Shown here piece after piece: positions 13,543-20,351 of a stretch of 29,314 nt of DNA. Numbering within the stretch: the stretch's first letter is position 1; each line of letters starts with the position of its first letter. The notes beneath the pieces are model-generated. The model saw only the letters and a program-made list of their open reading frames with translations. It was not told the origin of the DNA and did no database searches. Location: positions 1-29,314 of IMG/VR virus record IMGVR_UViG_3300028883_000113; one strand, written 5' to 3'. Source of the stretch: a virus. Both the position numbers and the translations under genes were made by a program.

Positions 13543-14129
13543 CAGAACACCTGCAGTGAATGAAGGTCATCAAACACCATTGCCAGCTTTCTGGTCTGCC
13601 TGATGTCATACATGGCTTCATGGGCTGCTTCATCATCCCAGGGAATGCCTGCCTTTTCACAGCATTCCTTCAGGGTGAATCTTTTCATGCTGCCCCTTTC
13701 ATTAATCCACATCAATGCAGCCCACTGCATGACATCAATGGGGGGGAAGTAGAACCAACTGCCAACATACTGGTCACCAGCAAGGTTGAACAGTTCCCTG
13801 ATGAAGTCCATGTCAAATCTGGCATTGTATGCAAAGAACTGGAATTTGTCCTTGGGGTCAAATGGGTTCACAAACCCCCTCATGACCTGCATCAGTTGCT
13901 GGTGTGCCTGTGCCACTGTCACCCTGTCTGGTGAAGTCAGGTCTTCATAGGTCAACCCGTTCACTTCCAGTGCCTTGGCATTGGTGTTCTGGTCGGGCAG
14001 GGGTCTGATCTGGATGTTGAAGTCTGTCTGTTCCACACCATCAATGATGATCATGCCTGCAATCTGAAGCAGGGCATCAGTCTGGGGGTTGGTGCCCCCT
14101 GTTTCTGTGTCAACCCAGAATTCTTTCAT
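13542..14129 (-). CDS. DEDDh-type 3'-5' exonuclease
   Basis: A 195-residue protein of the DnaQ/RNase T superfamily. ExoI is WVDTETGG (Asp7, Glu9), ExoII is AYNARFDMDFI (Asn102 to Asp106), and ExoIII is HEAMYDIRQT (His170, Asp175), giving all expected DEDDh catalytic residues. Two metal ions would be used to remove 3' nucleotides. Lacking a polymerase domain, it may trim recombination ends with the ERF protein or degrade host nucleic acid. ATG 14129 carries the repeated AGGGAAACACA leader; an upstream extension to 14252 lacks support. It overlaps the sulfotransferase gene by 4 bases. Confidence 0.9.
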   Translation of the reverse strand: MKEFWVDTETGGTNPQTDALLQIAGMIIIDGVEQTDFNIQIRPLPDQNTNAKALEVNGLTYEDLTSPDRVTVAQAHQQLMQVMRGFVNPFDPKDKFQFFAYNARFDMDFIRELFNLAGDQYVGSWFYFPPIDVMQWAALMWINERGSMKRFTLKECCEKAGIPWDDEAAHEAMYDIRQTRKLAMVFDDLHSLQVF

Positions 14130-14752
14130 TGTGTTTCCCTCTCCCCCATGAAATGCAATGGGGCTTGTGTTGATCCTGCAGGGGGGGTGAAGCCTGTGAA
14201 CCTTTCCTGTGGCAGTTCCCACCCCCTGGGATATTTGGCAGTGACACCCCACAGGTCAAGGATTCTGTTGATGACCCTTCTGGGGTTGATGATCAATGCC
14301 TTGTATTCAACCACCATGTCAGGCATGTTGTCAATGTGAAGCTTGGCATACCTGTCCAGTTCCTTGACCATCATCACAGGGTTCCTGGTGGGTTTCCTGC
14401 CCTTCCCTTGCCTAGCATATGCCTGAACAATCTCAACAGGGTTCCTGTGAAGGAAGACATATTTGGTGCCAATGTGGGCAAGATTGTTCACACTTGGAAT
14501 GATGTGCTGCTTGTGGACTTCTTCATCATAGACCCATCTTTCCAGGGTGTCATTCCATTCAAAACAATCACCATGCCTTCTGGGCAGTTCAGTCCACCAT
14601 GTGGTGAAGTCAGGGTGAATGCTTTTGTCATGATCCTTCAGCCTTCTGATGATCAGACCATTCACTCGCTGCCTTGCCTGCCAGTCAAGCAGGTCACCCA
14701 GTGCCTTCATCAATGAAGTGCTTGCAGTCTTGGGCATTGCAACAATCAGCAT
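14126..14752 (-). CDS. Sulfotransferase-like protein
   Basis: A 208-residue P-loop protein. AMPKTASTSLMKAL at about 5-18 is the 5'-phosphosulfate loop of the sulfotransferase family (consensus PKxGSTSL), and YVFLHRNPVEIVQAY at about 98-112 is the 3'-phosphate-binding region with Arg103. The Ser usually eight residues after this Arg is replaced by Ala111. The family moves sulfate from PAPS to sugar or other hydroxyls. No PAPS synthesis genes are present, so the host must supply the donor. At 208 residues it is near the short end for the family. It is coupled to the exonuclease by a 4-base overlap. The substrate cannot be predicted. Confidence 0.75.
   Translation of the reverse strand: MLIVAMPKTASTSLMKALGDLLDWQARQRVNGLIIRRLKDHDKSIHPDFTTWWTELPRRHGDCFEWNDTLERWVYDEEVHKQHIIPSVNNLAHIGTKYVFLHRNPVEIVQAYARQGKGRKPTRNPVMMVKELDRYAKLHIDNMPDMVVEYKALIINPRRVINRILDLWGVTAKYPRGWELPQERFTGFTPPAGSTQAPLHFMGERETQ
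14127..14140 (-). promoter_or_regulatory. Repeated ribosome-binding leader, copy 2
   Basis: AGGGAAACACAATG followed by AAA at the start of the exonuclease gene. Identical over 17 bases with the copies ending at 2349 and 27238. The upstream gene also ends in RETQ because the leader overlaps its last codons. Confidence 0.7.
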
Positions 14753-14979
14753 GTCTTGTCCTGTTTGTCCAGGTTGGTGAAGTCAATGGTCAGCACAAGC
14801 TTCCTTTCATGGACTTCATGGGTCAGGGTTGTGGCAAGCTTGGCTGCTGCATCATTGACAGCCTTTCTGATCACAGCATCAACCTTCTGCTGTGCTTCTT
14901 CCAAGATAGGCCCTGCAGCTTCATCAAGTTCATGCTTCAGCAACACAAAGAATGCTTCAATTTCACTGTCTGGAATCAT
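14746..14979 (-). CDS. Small helical protein (77 aa)
   Basis: I take ATG 14979 (MIPDSEIEAFFVLLKHELDE), which overlaps the HNH stop by 4 bases; an ATG 27 bases upstream is weaker. The protein is a continuous amphipathic helix for about 55 residues (EEAQQKVDAVIRKAVNDAAA) followed by a beta-like segment (KLVLTIDFTNLDKQ). It could be a small coiled-coil partner protein. It overlaps the sulfotransferase gene by 7 bases. Confidence 0.6.
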   Translation of the reverse strand: MIPDSEIEAFFVLLKHELDEAAGPILEEAQQKVDAVIRKAVNDAAAKLATTLTHEVHERKLVLTIDFTNLDKQDKTC

Positions 14980-15305
14980 TGCACACCTTCTTGTATGAAT
15001 GGACACCCATGCCCACCATCAGGGTGAATGCCCCTGTATATTCTGGAAAGGTTTTCAGCCACTGCCCAAGGGTCAGGAATGCCCTGCTTCACAAGCCATG
15101 AAAAGGTTGTCCCAAATTGATAGTCATGACAGTGCCTGTGGTGCATCCAGCACAGTGGCAGCAGGTTGTCAGGGTCCAGCCCACCCTGTGACCTGTGCTT
15201 CAGGTGGTGGGGGTGGGCACCCTTGATGTTGCAGCCTGGGATGCTGCAGGGCAGGGTGCTGATCCAGTCCCTGTAGACAGCATCAATGGCAAGTATTTCA
15301 GGCAT
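14976..15305 (-). CDS. HNH endonuclease
   Basis: A 109-residue HNH nuclease. CSIPGC (Cys20, Cys25) and PLCWMHH (Cys52, His55/56) form the zinc site; HPHHLKHRSQGGLDPDNLLP (about 31-50) holds the catalytic His and the Asn of the HNH motif. It resembles DUF968/Ref-type phage HNH proteins. HNH proteins near terminases can stimulate packaging cleavage in related phages, although here several genes lie between. It overlaps neighbours by 4 and 8 bases. Confidence 0.85.
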   Translation of the reverse strand: MPEILAIDAVYRDWISTLPCSIPGCNIKGAHPHHLKHRSQGGLDPDNLLPLCWMHHRHCHDYQFGTTFSWLVKQGIPDPWAVAENLSRIYRGIHPDGGHGCPFIQEGVQ

Positions 15306-15552
15306 TATTTACCAATTTCTTTGCAGCTACCAAAAACTTCTGCTTCCCCATCCTATTTGGAAACCCCTTCACCTGATAAACCACAGTACTGACTTCAGTG
15401 TCAGTTAGTTCAGCCCTTTCCCTGAATTCATAGTCTACCCCATTTTCTTTGACTGTGACCCCTATGAAATAATACCCGTCATATTTGTCAAGCAGTTCAA
15501 TGAAATCCTTCACACATTCCAGGTGCTGCTTCTTGACCTTGATGAATGGCAT
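15298..15552 (-). CDS. Hypothetical protein (84 aa)
   Basis: ATG 15552 (MPFIKVKKQHLECVKDF) lies one base after the upstream stop. The protein looks like an alpha/beta fold: helix CVKDFIELLDKYDGYYF, strands YYFIGVTVKENGVDYEF and TEVSTVVYQVKGF, and a basic C-terminal helix. No family recognised. Overlaps the HNH gene by 8 bases. Confidence 0.6.
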   Translation of the reverse strand: MPFIKVKKQHLECVKDFIELLDKYDGYYFIGVTVKENGVDYEFRERAELTDTEVSTVVYQVKGFPNRMGKQKFLVAAKKLVNNA

Positions 15553-15553
15553 G

Positions 15554-16030
15554 TCAGTCCTGCATTCCTTCCTTGATGGTGGCACCTGGGAACAGGTCAC
15601 CCTGTCCAGGGTTCACAGGGGTCAGCTTCCAGGCATAAACCCTGTCACCTTCATCAGACCTGAATTCTGCAAACTCTGATTTTGTCAGGGGTGCAGCCAG
15701 GGGTTTGGTGGTATTTCCACACCTTGGGCAGGCTGACATGGGGATTCCACATGTGACCCTGTGTGTGTGGTACTTCTTGCACGCAGGACAAAGCATGGCA
15801 GACAAGTTTGATATTCCCCGACTAATGGACTGATCCTTCAGCCTGAACCCAAAATATTGAACATGCACCCTGTTCAGTGCATCCCTGGTCCACCATGTGT
15901 GTGATTCCTTCAAATGCTGCATCAGCCACAAAAGCCTGTCTTCCTGCTTCCTGCAGGCAGCATCCTTTTTGGAAAGCTCATGACCTGTCAGTCCAGTGGT
16001 GTTGTGAAAGCGTGTTGCCTGGGGCATCAT
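15554..16030 (-). CDS. Winged-helix plus zinc-ribbon protein
   Basis: A 158-residue protein. Residues about 11-80 resemble the winged-helix domain of phage proteins with the pattern TGHELSKKDAACRKQ, W-T-RDALN, SISRGISNL, where SISRGISNL is the recognition-type helix. A zinc ribbon follows (Cys81, Cys84, Cys94, Cys101, Cys104). A DNA-binding role in replication or transcription is likely by inference. It overlaps the membrane protein gene upstream by 4 bases. Confidence 0.65.
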   Translation of the reverse strand: MMPQATRFHNTTGLTGHELSKKDAACRKQEDRLLWLMQHLKESHTWWTRDALNRVHVQYFGFRLKDQSISRGISNLSAMLCPACKKYHTHRVTCGIPMSACPRCGNTTKPLAAPLTKSEFAEFRSDEGDRVYAWKLTPVNPGQGDLFPGATIKEGMQD

Positions 16031-16464
16031 TCCCCCCAGGTGGTGTCAGGATCAGACACAGGGGGCAGGTAGACAATGGCACCATTGTCAATGATGACAG
16101 CCACATTCACAGCAAGGGTGTCATTCACACCCATGCCCTGCAGCTTTTCCTTCTCATTCTGCCAGGGTCCAAGGATCATGGCAAACAGGATTGCAATGCC
16201 AAAAGCCAGTTCAGGCAGGGTGAAACCTTTCTTCATTGTTGAAGCCTTTCTGGTGGGATACATTGCGTCATAGGCTTTTTTTGAAGCATCTTCTATTATT
16301 TTTTTCTGTGTCATGGCAAGACCCTTTGCCATTTCACCAGACAGCCATTGAATCATGTGGTAGCAATGTTCACATGCTTCATGTGCATCACCCATGTTTT
16401 CAATAAGACAAAATGAGAACTCGCTAGGGTCTTTATCTACAAGGTGCTGATATGATCCAGCCAT
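16027..16464 (-). CDS. Membrane protein with prepilin-like motif
   Basis: A 145-residue protein. Residues 1-76 are soluble with Cys/His pairs (ACEHCYH near 30-36). Residues 77-99 read MKKGFTLPELAFGIAILF and onward, a perfect type IV prepilin cleavage motif (Gly80 then Phe-Thr-Leu-x-Glu) followed by a hydrophobic helix; the remaining 46 residues are small and acidic. ATG 16236 at residue 77 could start a separate 69-residue form, with only AAGG upstream. Pseudopilin passenger domains are usually larger. It may interfere with host pili or secretion systems, or the match may be chance. It starts directly after the TAG of the gene upstream. Confidence 0.6.
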   Translation of the reverse strand: MAGSYQHLVDKDPSEFSFCLIENMGDAHEACEHCYHMIQWLSGEMAKGLAMTQKKIIEDASKKAYDAMYPTRKASTMKKGFTLPELAFGIAILFAMILGPWQNEKEKLQGMGVNDTLAVNVAVIIDNGAIVYLPPVSDPDTTWGE

Positions 16465-16824
16465 CTATTCCCCCAATTCAAGTTGGTGTTCAAGAATCCA
16501 ACTGTGGTGGGCGGCACCCGTCTTGACCCTGTAGTTGGGTTCATTCCGTCTGTGCAGCAAAATTTCAGTGATGATGTGACCCTTGCCCTGCTTGCCCTTT
16601 CGCCTGACCTGATCTTTGAAGTCAAACTTGTGAAACCCACACCTGTTGCCCTGAAGCTTGGTGATGGTGTCTGATTGCAGGTTGATCAGCTTGCTGGATT
16701 CTTCCAAGTTGGCTGCAAGCTTTTCATTGCTTTTGGTCAGTGAAGCATTCTTCATCCACAGAATATAGATGAAGGCCAACAGAATGATCAAAAAAGGTGT
16801 TCCCACATATGCAAAGGTGTTCAT
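16465..16824 (-). CDS. Membrane-anchored coiled-coil protein with SH3-like domain
   Basis: A 119-residue protein with an N-terminal membrane helix (about 6-24, YVGTPFLIILLAFIYILW), a short coiled coil (28-58) and a basic C-terminal domain with VRRKGKQGKGHI and NYRVKTGAAHHSWILEHQLE, a pattern of small SH3/KOW-like beta barrels. The topology resembles an inner-membrane spanin in its first half, but the barrel is unusual. It is coupled by 4 bases to the 48-residue gene upstream and abuts the prepilin-like gene downstream. Confidence 0.6.
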   Translation of the reverse strand: MNTFAYVGTPFLIILLAFIYILWMKNASLTKSNEKLAANLEESSKLINLQSDTITKLQGNRCGFHKFDFKDQVRRKGKQGKGHIITEILLHRRNEPNYRVKTGAAHHSWILEHQLELGE

Positions 16825-16967
16825 GGCATTCCTTCCTTAAATGATTGGATCAGTTCTTCTTCCCTGCTTGCCCATCCTGATGCCGCAAGGATGCAGGCAA
16901 CCAGGAAGCCAAAGATTGTGCCCACACCAAAGCAGATCAGCAGCCATGTCCAGTGCAGGGTGATCAT
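16821..16967 (-). CDS. Small membrane protein (48 aa)
   Basis: ATG 16967 to TGA 16821-16823, too short for many gene callers. It has one hydrophobic helix (about 5-30, WTWLLICFGVGTIFGFLV) and a short charged tail (REEELIQSFKEG). It overlaps both neighbours by 4 bases (ATGA at both ends), strong evidence that it is translated. Possible holin-like or superinfection-exclusion role; family unknown. Confidence 0.6.
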   Translation of the reverse strand: MITLHWTWLLICFGVGTIFGFLVACILAASGWASREEELIQSFKEGMP

Positions 16968-17191
16968 GTCAGCTTGACCCCATGCAGGTGCAGGACATCC
17001 TTGAACCTGTCCTTGAACCTTCTGGGCAGTTCATTGATGGGGGTGTCACCATACTTGGCACAGGTATGGTAGGATAGACCATGCAGCCCCAGGTGATCCT
17101 TCCTGATCCCATAGGTGCTGATGAACTGGTTGATGGTGATGTCTGTGGTGACCTGACCCCCACAGTGTTCACAGGTAGGAATTCCCTTCAT
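16964..17191 (-). CDS. Small Cys/His zinc protein (75 aa)
   Basis: Begins MKGIPTCEHCGGQVTTDITI with CEHC (Cys7, Cys10), later HTCAKYG (His43, Cys45) and a basic end (RRFKDRFKDVLHLHG). It is likely a single zinc finger or ribbon. It overlaps both neighbours by 4 bases and belongs to a run of several Cys-rich small proteins in the early region. Confidence 0.6.
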   Translation of the reverse strand: MKGIPTCEHCGGQVTTDITINQFISTYGIRKDHLGLHGLSYHTCAKYGDTPINELPRRFKDRFKDVLHLHGVKLT

Positions 17192-17370
17192 GCTTCAGCC
17201 CCTTGTTTTTTGGCAACTGACTTCAGCCCCTTCAGGAATCCAGCCTTGTAGTCTGGTCCCTTGATCCTGAACAGGGCATTCATGTTGCCCTGACTGGGCA
17301 TTTTGTTTGCCAGTGACATTGCTGCCCTTGCATCCATGTAGCCCAGTCTGAATTTTTGATTGGCTTGCAT
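17188..17370 (-). CDS. Small basic protein (60 aa)
   Basis: Begins MQANQKFRLGYMDARAAMSL and ends with KGLKSVAKKQGAEA; basic and helical. It has a GGAAGATCACAATG leader and is the first gene after the best promoter of the window (17388-17416). Function unknown; DYKAGFLKGL suggests a helical DNA- or protein-binding segment. Confidence 0.6.
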   Translation of the reverse strand: MQANQKFRLGYMDARAAMSLANKMPSQGNMNALFRIKGPDYKAGFLKGLKSVAKKQGAEA

Positions 17371-17387
17371 TGTGATCTTCCTTTTTG

Positions 17388-17416
17388 AATATATTACAAC
17401 ATTGCCCAGGGGTCAA
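17388..17416 (-). promoter_or_regulatory. Sigma70-like promoter upstream of 17370
   Basis: The minus strand has TTGACC (17416-17411), a 17-base spacer and TATATT (17393-17388), each one mismatch from consensus. It overlaps the stop of the upstream gene and would start RNA only a few bases before the AAAAAGGAAGATC ribosome-binding site of the 60-residue gene. Confidence 0.6.
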
Positions 17417-18093
17417 GGACCAAAGACAAACTTTTTCAGCTTTGCCAGTCTGCCTGCTTTCCTGGCACCCTGGAAAACAAGCTTACCCTGTTCATCCACC
17501 CTTTCAATCCTGACAGGGGTGACCCCCTTCTTGACCAGCCTGTTCAGCTTGTCTTCATCATCATCAGGGTGGACCACATATTCAATGGCACTGGGCTTGA
17601 AGACTGTGAAGATTGCAGATTCCCAATATTCACCATTTGTATCAACCTGAATCCCCTTCTTGTGGGCAAGGAACACCCAAGTCTTCCCAAGCTTGAAGTC
17701 ATGGGGAATGCTGGCAATCCTTCTGCTGATGCCCTGGCTGGTAGCTTCCTGGGTGAAGCTTTCGATTGAATAGAACTTTTCACCCACCCACAGAAGAAGT
17801 GCCTTGTCACCCATCAGGTGTAGCCTGTCATCCCACAATGGACACAAACCACAACCCCTGACTTCACCATCTTCAGCAAGACCAAGGCATGCCCTGTGCT
17901 TGAAAAGGGGTTCAGGATTAATCCAGGTGACCCCCCTGCTGAACTTGATGCCACCACCACAGGTGGGGCAGATGGTCAGGGGAAGGGGCAGCTTCCCACA
18001 TGCAAAGGGGGCACCATCTGCAATCAGATACAAACCCCCTTCTTTTCTCCACCCACATCCCCTGATTCTGTCCTGTCTTGTTTCAATGTTCAT
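17413..18093 (-). CDS. Cys-rich phage protein of the RGCGWRK family (226 aa)
   Basis: The N-terminal third carries RGCGWRKEGG at 11-20, CGKLP at 32-36, CPTCGGGIKFSRG at 42-54 and CGLCPL at 81-86, forming at least one zinc-binding ribbon. The next part has LLWVGEKFYSIESFTQEA and SRRIASIPHDFKLG, a pattern I recognise from a recurrent phage and prophage protein family without a defined role. The C-terminus is basic (KAGRLAKLKKFVFG). Length is normal for that family. A nucleic acid-binding role is inferred from cysteines and charge only. It is coupled upstream by 4 bases. Confidence 0.65.
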   Translation of the reverse strand: MNIETRQDRIRGCGWRKEGGLYLIADGAPFACGKLPLPLTICPTCGGGIKFSRGVTWINPEPLFKHRACLGLAEDGEVRGCGLCPLWDDRLHLMGDKALLLWVGEKFYSIESFTQEATSQGISRRIASIPHDFKLGKTWVFLAHKKGIQVDTNGEYWESAIFTVFKPSAIEYVVHPDDDEDKLNRLVKKGVTPVRIERVDEQGKLVFQGARKAGRLAKLKKFVFGP

Positions 18094-18440
18094 GAATCAC
18101 CCCTTGCTGAATCAATCAGGCTGTCAATTATCGCTGCAGCAGTTTCATTATCCATTGAAAACAGTGCCCTTTGCAGTGCATGAAGCTGTTCAATAAATTC
18201 ACCATAGATTTCATGACTTAATTGCCTGACCACATCCTTCTTCACCTGTTCCAGGTCTTTGGGATAGCAAGTGACCAGAATAGAATATACAGCTTTGAAT
18301 TCATATTCCTGCTGTGTGTCCCAGTCATATGGTGGTGCCGGTCCCCTGTTGTCCATCAGAATATGATTCATTCCCCTTGGGTCAACAGGTTTCCTTGTCC
18401 CTGTAAGTTGTTCTTTCAGTTCCTTGACAAATCTTGACAT
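18090..18440 (-). CDS. Hypothetical helical protein (116 aa)
   Basis: Begins MSRFVKELKEQLTGTRKP. After a Pro/Gly-rich segment (MDNRGPAPPYDW) the rest is helical (KAVYSILVTCYPKDLEQVKK; GEFIEQLHALQRALFSM). It starts with the leader AAGGAAGATCATG, identical to that of the ERF gene. First gene after the AT-rich gap at 18441-18601, suggesting its own promoter there. No family recognised. Confidence 0.6.
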   Translation of the reverse strand: MSRFVKELKEQLTGTRKPVDPRGMNHILMDNRGPAPPYDWDTQQEYEFKAVYSILVTCYPKDLEQVKKDVVRQLSHEIYGEFIEQLHALQRALFSMDNETAAAIIDSLIDSARGDS

Positions 18441-18450
18441 GATCTTCCTT
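18434..18450 (-). promoter_or_regulatory. Early ribosome-binding leader, copy 1
   Basis: AAGGAAGATCATGTCAA, 17 identical bases shared with 20345-20361 before and into the ERF gene. A close variant, AAGGAAGATCACAATG, starts the gene at 17370. Confidence 0.65.
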
Positions 18451-18601
18451 CTTCCTTTTTCACCTGACTGACTGACTGGACCCTTGGGGGCAGTTCAGGC
18501 AGGCAGGCTGGTGACTATCTTACATGATTTTCATTTTTCATTATAATTCTGAATATGAATTTGGTTTTGATTTTAATTGGCATATGCATCTGCATGTGCA
18601 T
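18441..18601 (-). promoter_or_regulatory. AT-rich intergenic region with repeats; promoter or origin candidate
   Basis: This 161-base gap has an AT-rich core (18523-18580) with TATAAT on the minus strand (18545-18540; the sequence also reads TATAAT on the plus strand) but no clear -35. On its upstream side lies GCATATGCATCTGCATGTGC (plus strand, starting near 18580), similar to GCATATGCAAGTGCAT in the promoter gap at 21501-21521. Short tandem CAGT and CTGC units follow. Shared elements suggest a common regulator; the AT-rich block could also unwind as an origin. Confidence 0.45.
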
Positions 18602-18988
18602 TCAGCTTGCACCTGCACCACCAGGGGCACATTCACCTGCATGGTTTGCAAGGTCTTCAGGGAATGGTTCACCTGGATGCCACCTGCACCAAGCTGCCCT
18701 TCTGTTGCTCCTGGTCATGTCCTTGACCTTTTCCTTGGCTTCAAGGGCAGTCCTGTTGATCAGCCTGCTGCTGTCTGTGGGGTGGGGTTCAAAGTAGTCC
18801 TTCAATGATTCCCAGACCAATTCAGCAGATGGTGTGATCATTGACATTCTGGAAGGGTCTGCAGGAATTGAATCTTTCTTCCAGTGATTCAGCAGCAGTC
18901 TGACATAGGCACCAAATTCAGTGTCTGTCAGTTCCTGGGTGTCTGTGATCAGGTCACCCACCTTCAGTGGCATGAATGGATATTTCAA
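18602..18988 (-). CDS. DUF1376 replication-associated protein
   Basis: A 128-residue protein starting at TTG 18988 with AGGAAGGAAG upstream; read as MKYPFMPLKVGDLITDT, the characteristic start of DUF1376, followed by LTDTEFGAYVRLLLNHWKKD at about 20-39. DUF1376 proteins sit in phage replication modules and often carry an extra helicase-loader or DNA-binding domain. Here the C-terminus is short and Gly/Ala-rich, so the extra domain is absent or lost. It is likely a partner for host replication proteins because the genome has no polymerase or helicase. Confidence 0.8.
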   Translation of the reverse strand: MKYPFMPLKVGDLITDTQELTDTEFGAYVRLLLNHWKKDSIPADPSRMSMITPSAELVWESLKDYFEPHPTDSSRLINRTALEAKEKVKDMTRSNRRAAWCRWHPGEPFPEDLANHAGECAPGGAGAS

Positions 18989-19032
18989 CTGTCTTCCTTC
19001 CTGTTCCCAGGCTGACCCTGGGTGCTGCCAAT

Positions 19033-19251
19033 TTACAATTCAAGCAGCCTTTTTGCAAGTTCAGTGTTAAATGGTTTGCTGTTTAACTGTTCCACCATGT
19101 GCAGCCCCATCATTGCACTTGCTTCAGCAATATCCCTGAATCCTGCTGTTTTGGGTTTCTGGGTTTCTGCAATCATCATTCCCATCATTGCAAGTCCAGC
19201 AAAGTGTTTGACTTCCCTTTTCATGTCTGCAAGCTTTTTGTCAGTTGACAC
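19033..19251 (-). CDS. Small helical protein (72 aa)
   Basis: Starts at GTG 19251 with AAGGATG upstream and reads MSTDKKLADMKREVKHFAG at the N-terminus. It has two helices with many Met and Ala (LAMMGMMIAET; IAEASAMMGLHMVEQL). It overlaps the zinc-finger gene by 11 bases. Function unknown. Confidence 0.55.
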   Translation of the reverse strand: MSTDKKLADMKREVKHFAGLAMMGMMIAETQKPKTAGFRDIAEASAMMGLHMVEQLNSKPFNTELAKRLLEL

Positions 19252-19489
19252 AATTCATCCTTCCATTTTTCCAGGCACCATATCTAATGCCCATTCTGTC
19301 ACAGTATGACTGACCCTTGATTGCTGCATCCATGCTAACAGTATCAAAACCCAGGGCACCACACTTGACACACCTAAACTGCTTGATCCTTGTCATGGTT
19401 GAAGTGGCTGTCCTTTGGCTGAAGTGGTACTTGGTGAAGTCTTCAGCCCTTTCCCATTCATGTGGGCAGTCTGGTATGCTGTCAGTCAT
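19241..19489 (-). CDS. Small zinc-finger protein (82 aa)
   Basis: ATG 19489 (MTDSIPDCPHEWERAEDF) overlaps the ERF stop by 8 bases; a longer start at 19549 lies inside ERF and is rejected. Cys8, His10, Cys40 and Cys43 (CPHEW and RCVKCGA) match the pattern of small phage CxH...CxxC fingers. The C-terminus has further basic residues and one late Cys. Likely nucleic acid binding. Confidence 0.65.
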   Translation of the reverse strand: MTDSIPDCPHEWERAEDFTKYHFSQRTATSTMTRIKQFRCVKCGALGFDTVSMDAAIKGQSYCDRMGIRYGAWKNGRMNCVN

Positions 19490-20351
19490 TTGGGGTCCAG
19501 TCTGGGAATTCCTGCTTGAATAACCCCCGCAAATCATCAATGATTCCAACCCTTTCCCTAAGGTGCTTCATGGCAATTGCCTGCAAATCTGTAGTTGAAA
19601 AGGTTGCTTGCAAATAGCCTGCAAGGGTTGAAAGTGCCTTCTGTTCCTTCCAGAACTTTTCAATGCCGATCAATTCCCTGTGAAAATCATCAACAGTTGG
19701 ACCAGCAGGAACACCCCGTTGCTGCTGTTCTTCCCTTCCCACTTTCCTAAAATTCAGTTCCTGGGTCACAAACACCCTGACATGATCATCCTTGGTGTTC
19801 TTCTGCACCCATTCAAGGTATTCATCAGGGACATCTGACCATGAAGAATCCTTGTGTTTCCCAAACCCCACAAGGTCAGTCCTTCTGATGGTGGTGGGTT
19901 TGGTGCCTGATCCTGCACCATTGCTGCCCCCTCTGGGCTGCTGCTTGTCTGCACCCCTGTTGTCCTGGTGGTCTGCATCCTTGATGTCATCCAGGCAGAA
20001 CAGTCCATTCAGGGCATACTTCCTGGCATAGCTGGAAGTTGCACCTGTGATCTGGGCTTCATCCATGCCCTTCTTGTGTTCAGGTTCCCTGGCATATGCA
20101 TTGACAGTGATGGATTCAGCACCCCTGGTCAGGCTGGCTGACACCTTGACATAGTGCCTGCCCTCTATGCAGACCACTTCATCTGACAGCAGCAGAATGC
20201 ACTTGTGTTCAGCAATGAAGGGTTTGCTGGCAGCAAGGATGTCTTCAGCAGACCTGAAGGCATACCCCCCAAATTCATTGAACTGCCCCTTTGGGGCTTT
20301 CATCCCTGACTGAATTGCAACCAGGGCTTCCTGCAAATTGGTTGTTGACAT
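19482..20351 (-). CDS. erf: ERF-family single-strand annealing protein
   Basis: A 289-residue protein from ATG 20351 (MSTTNLQEALVAIQSGMKAP). The ERF domain spans about 1-150, with YAFRSAEDILAASKPFIAEH and the signature MDEAQITGATSSYARKYALN followed by GLFCLDDIKDAD. It anneals complementary single strands during recombination and replication restart. After a Gly/Ser/Gln linker there is GFGKHKDSSWSDVPDEYLEW (about 182-201), resembling DUF3820/ExoX C-terminal domains, so the protein looks like a fusion. The exonuclease at 13542-14129 could supply single strands. It is preceded by a hairpin and the early leader. Confidence 0.85.
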   Translation of the reverse strand: MSTTNLQEALVAIQSGMKAPKGQFNEFGGYAFRSAEDILAASKPFIAEHKCILLLSDEVVCIEGRHYVKVSASLTRGAESITVNAYAREPEHKKGMDEAQITGATSSYARKYALNGLFCLDDIKDADHQDNRGADKQQPRGGSNGAGSGTKPTTIRRTDLVGFGKHKDSSWSDVPDEYLEWVQKNTKDDHVRVFVTQELNFRKVGREEQQQRGVPAGPTVDDFHRELIGIEKFWKEQKALSTLAGYLQATFSTTDLQAIAMKHLRERVGIIDDLRGLFKQEFPDWTPND

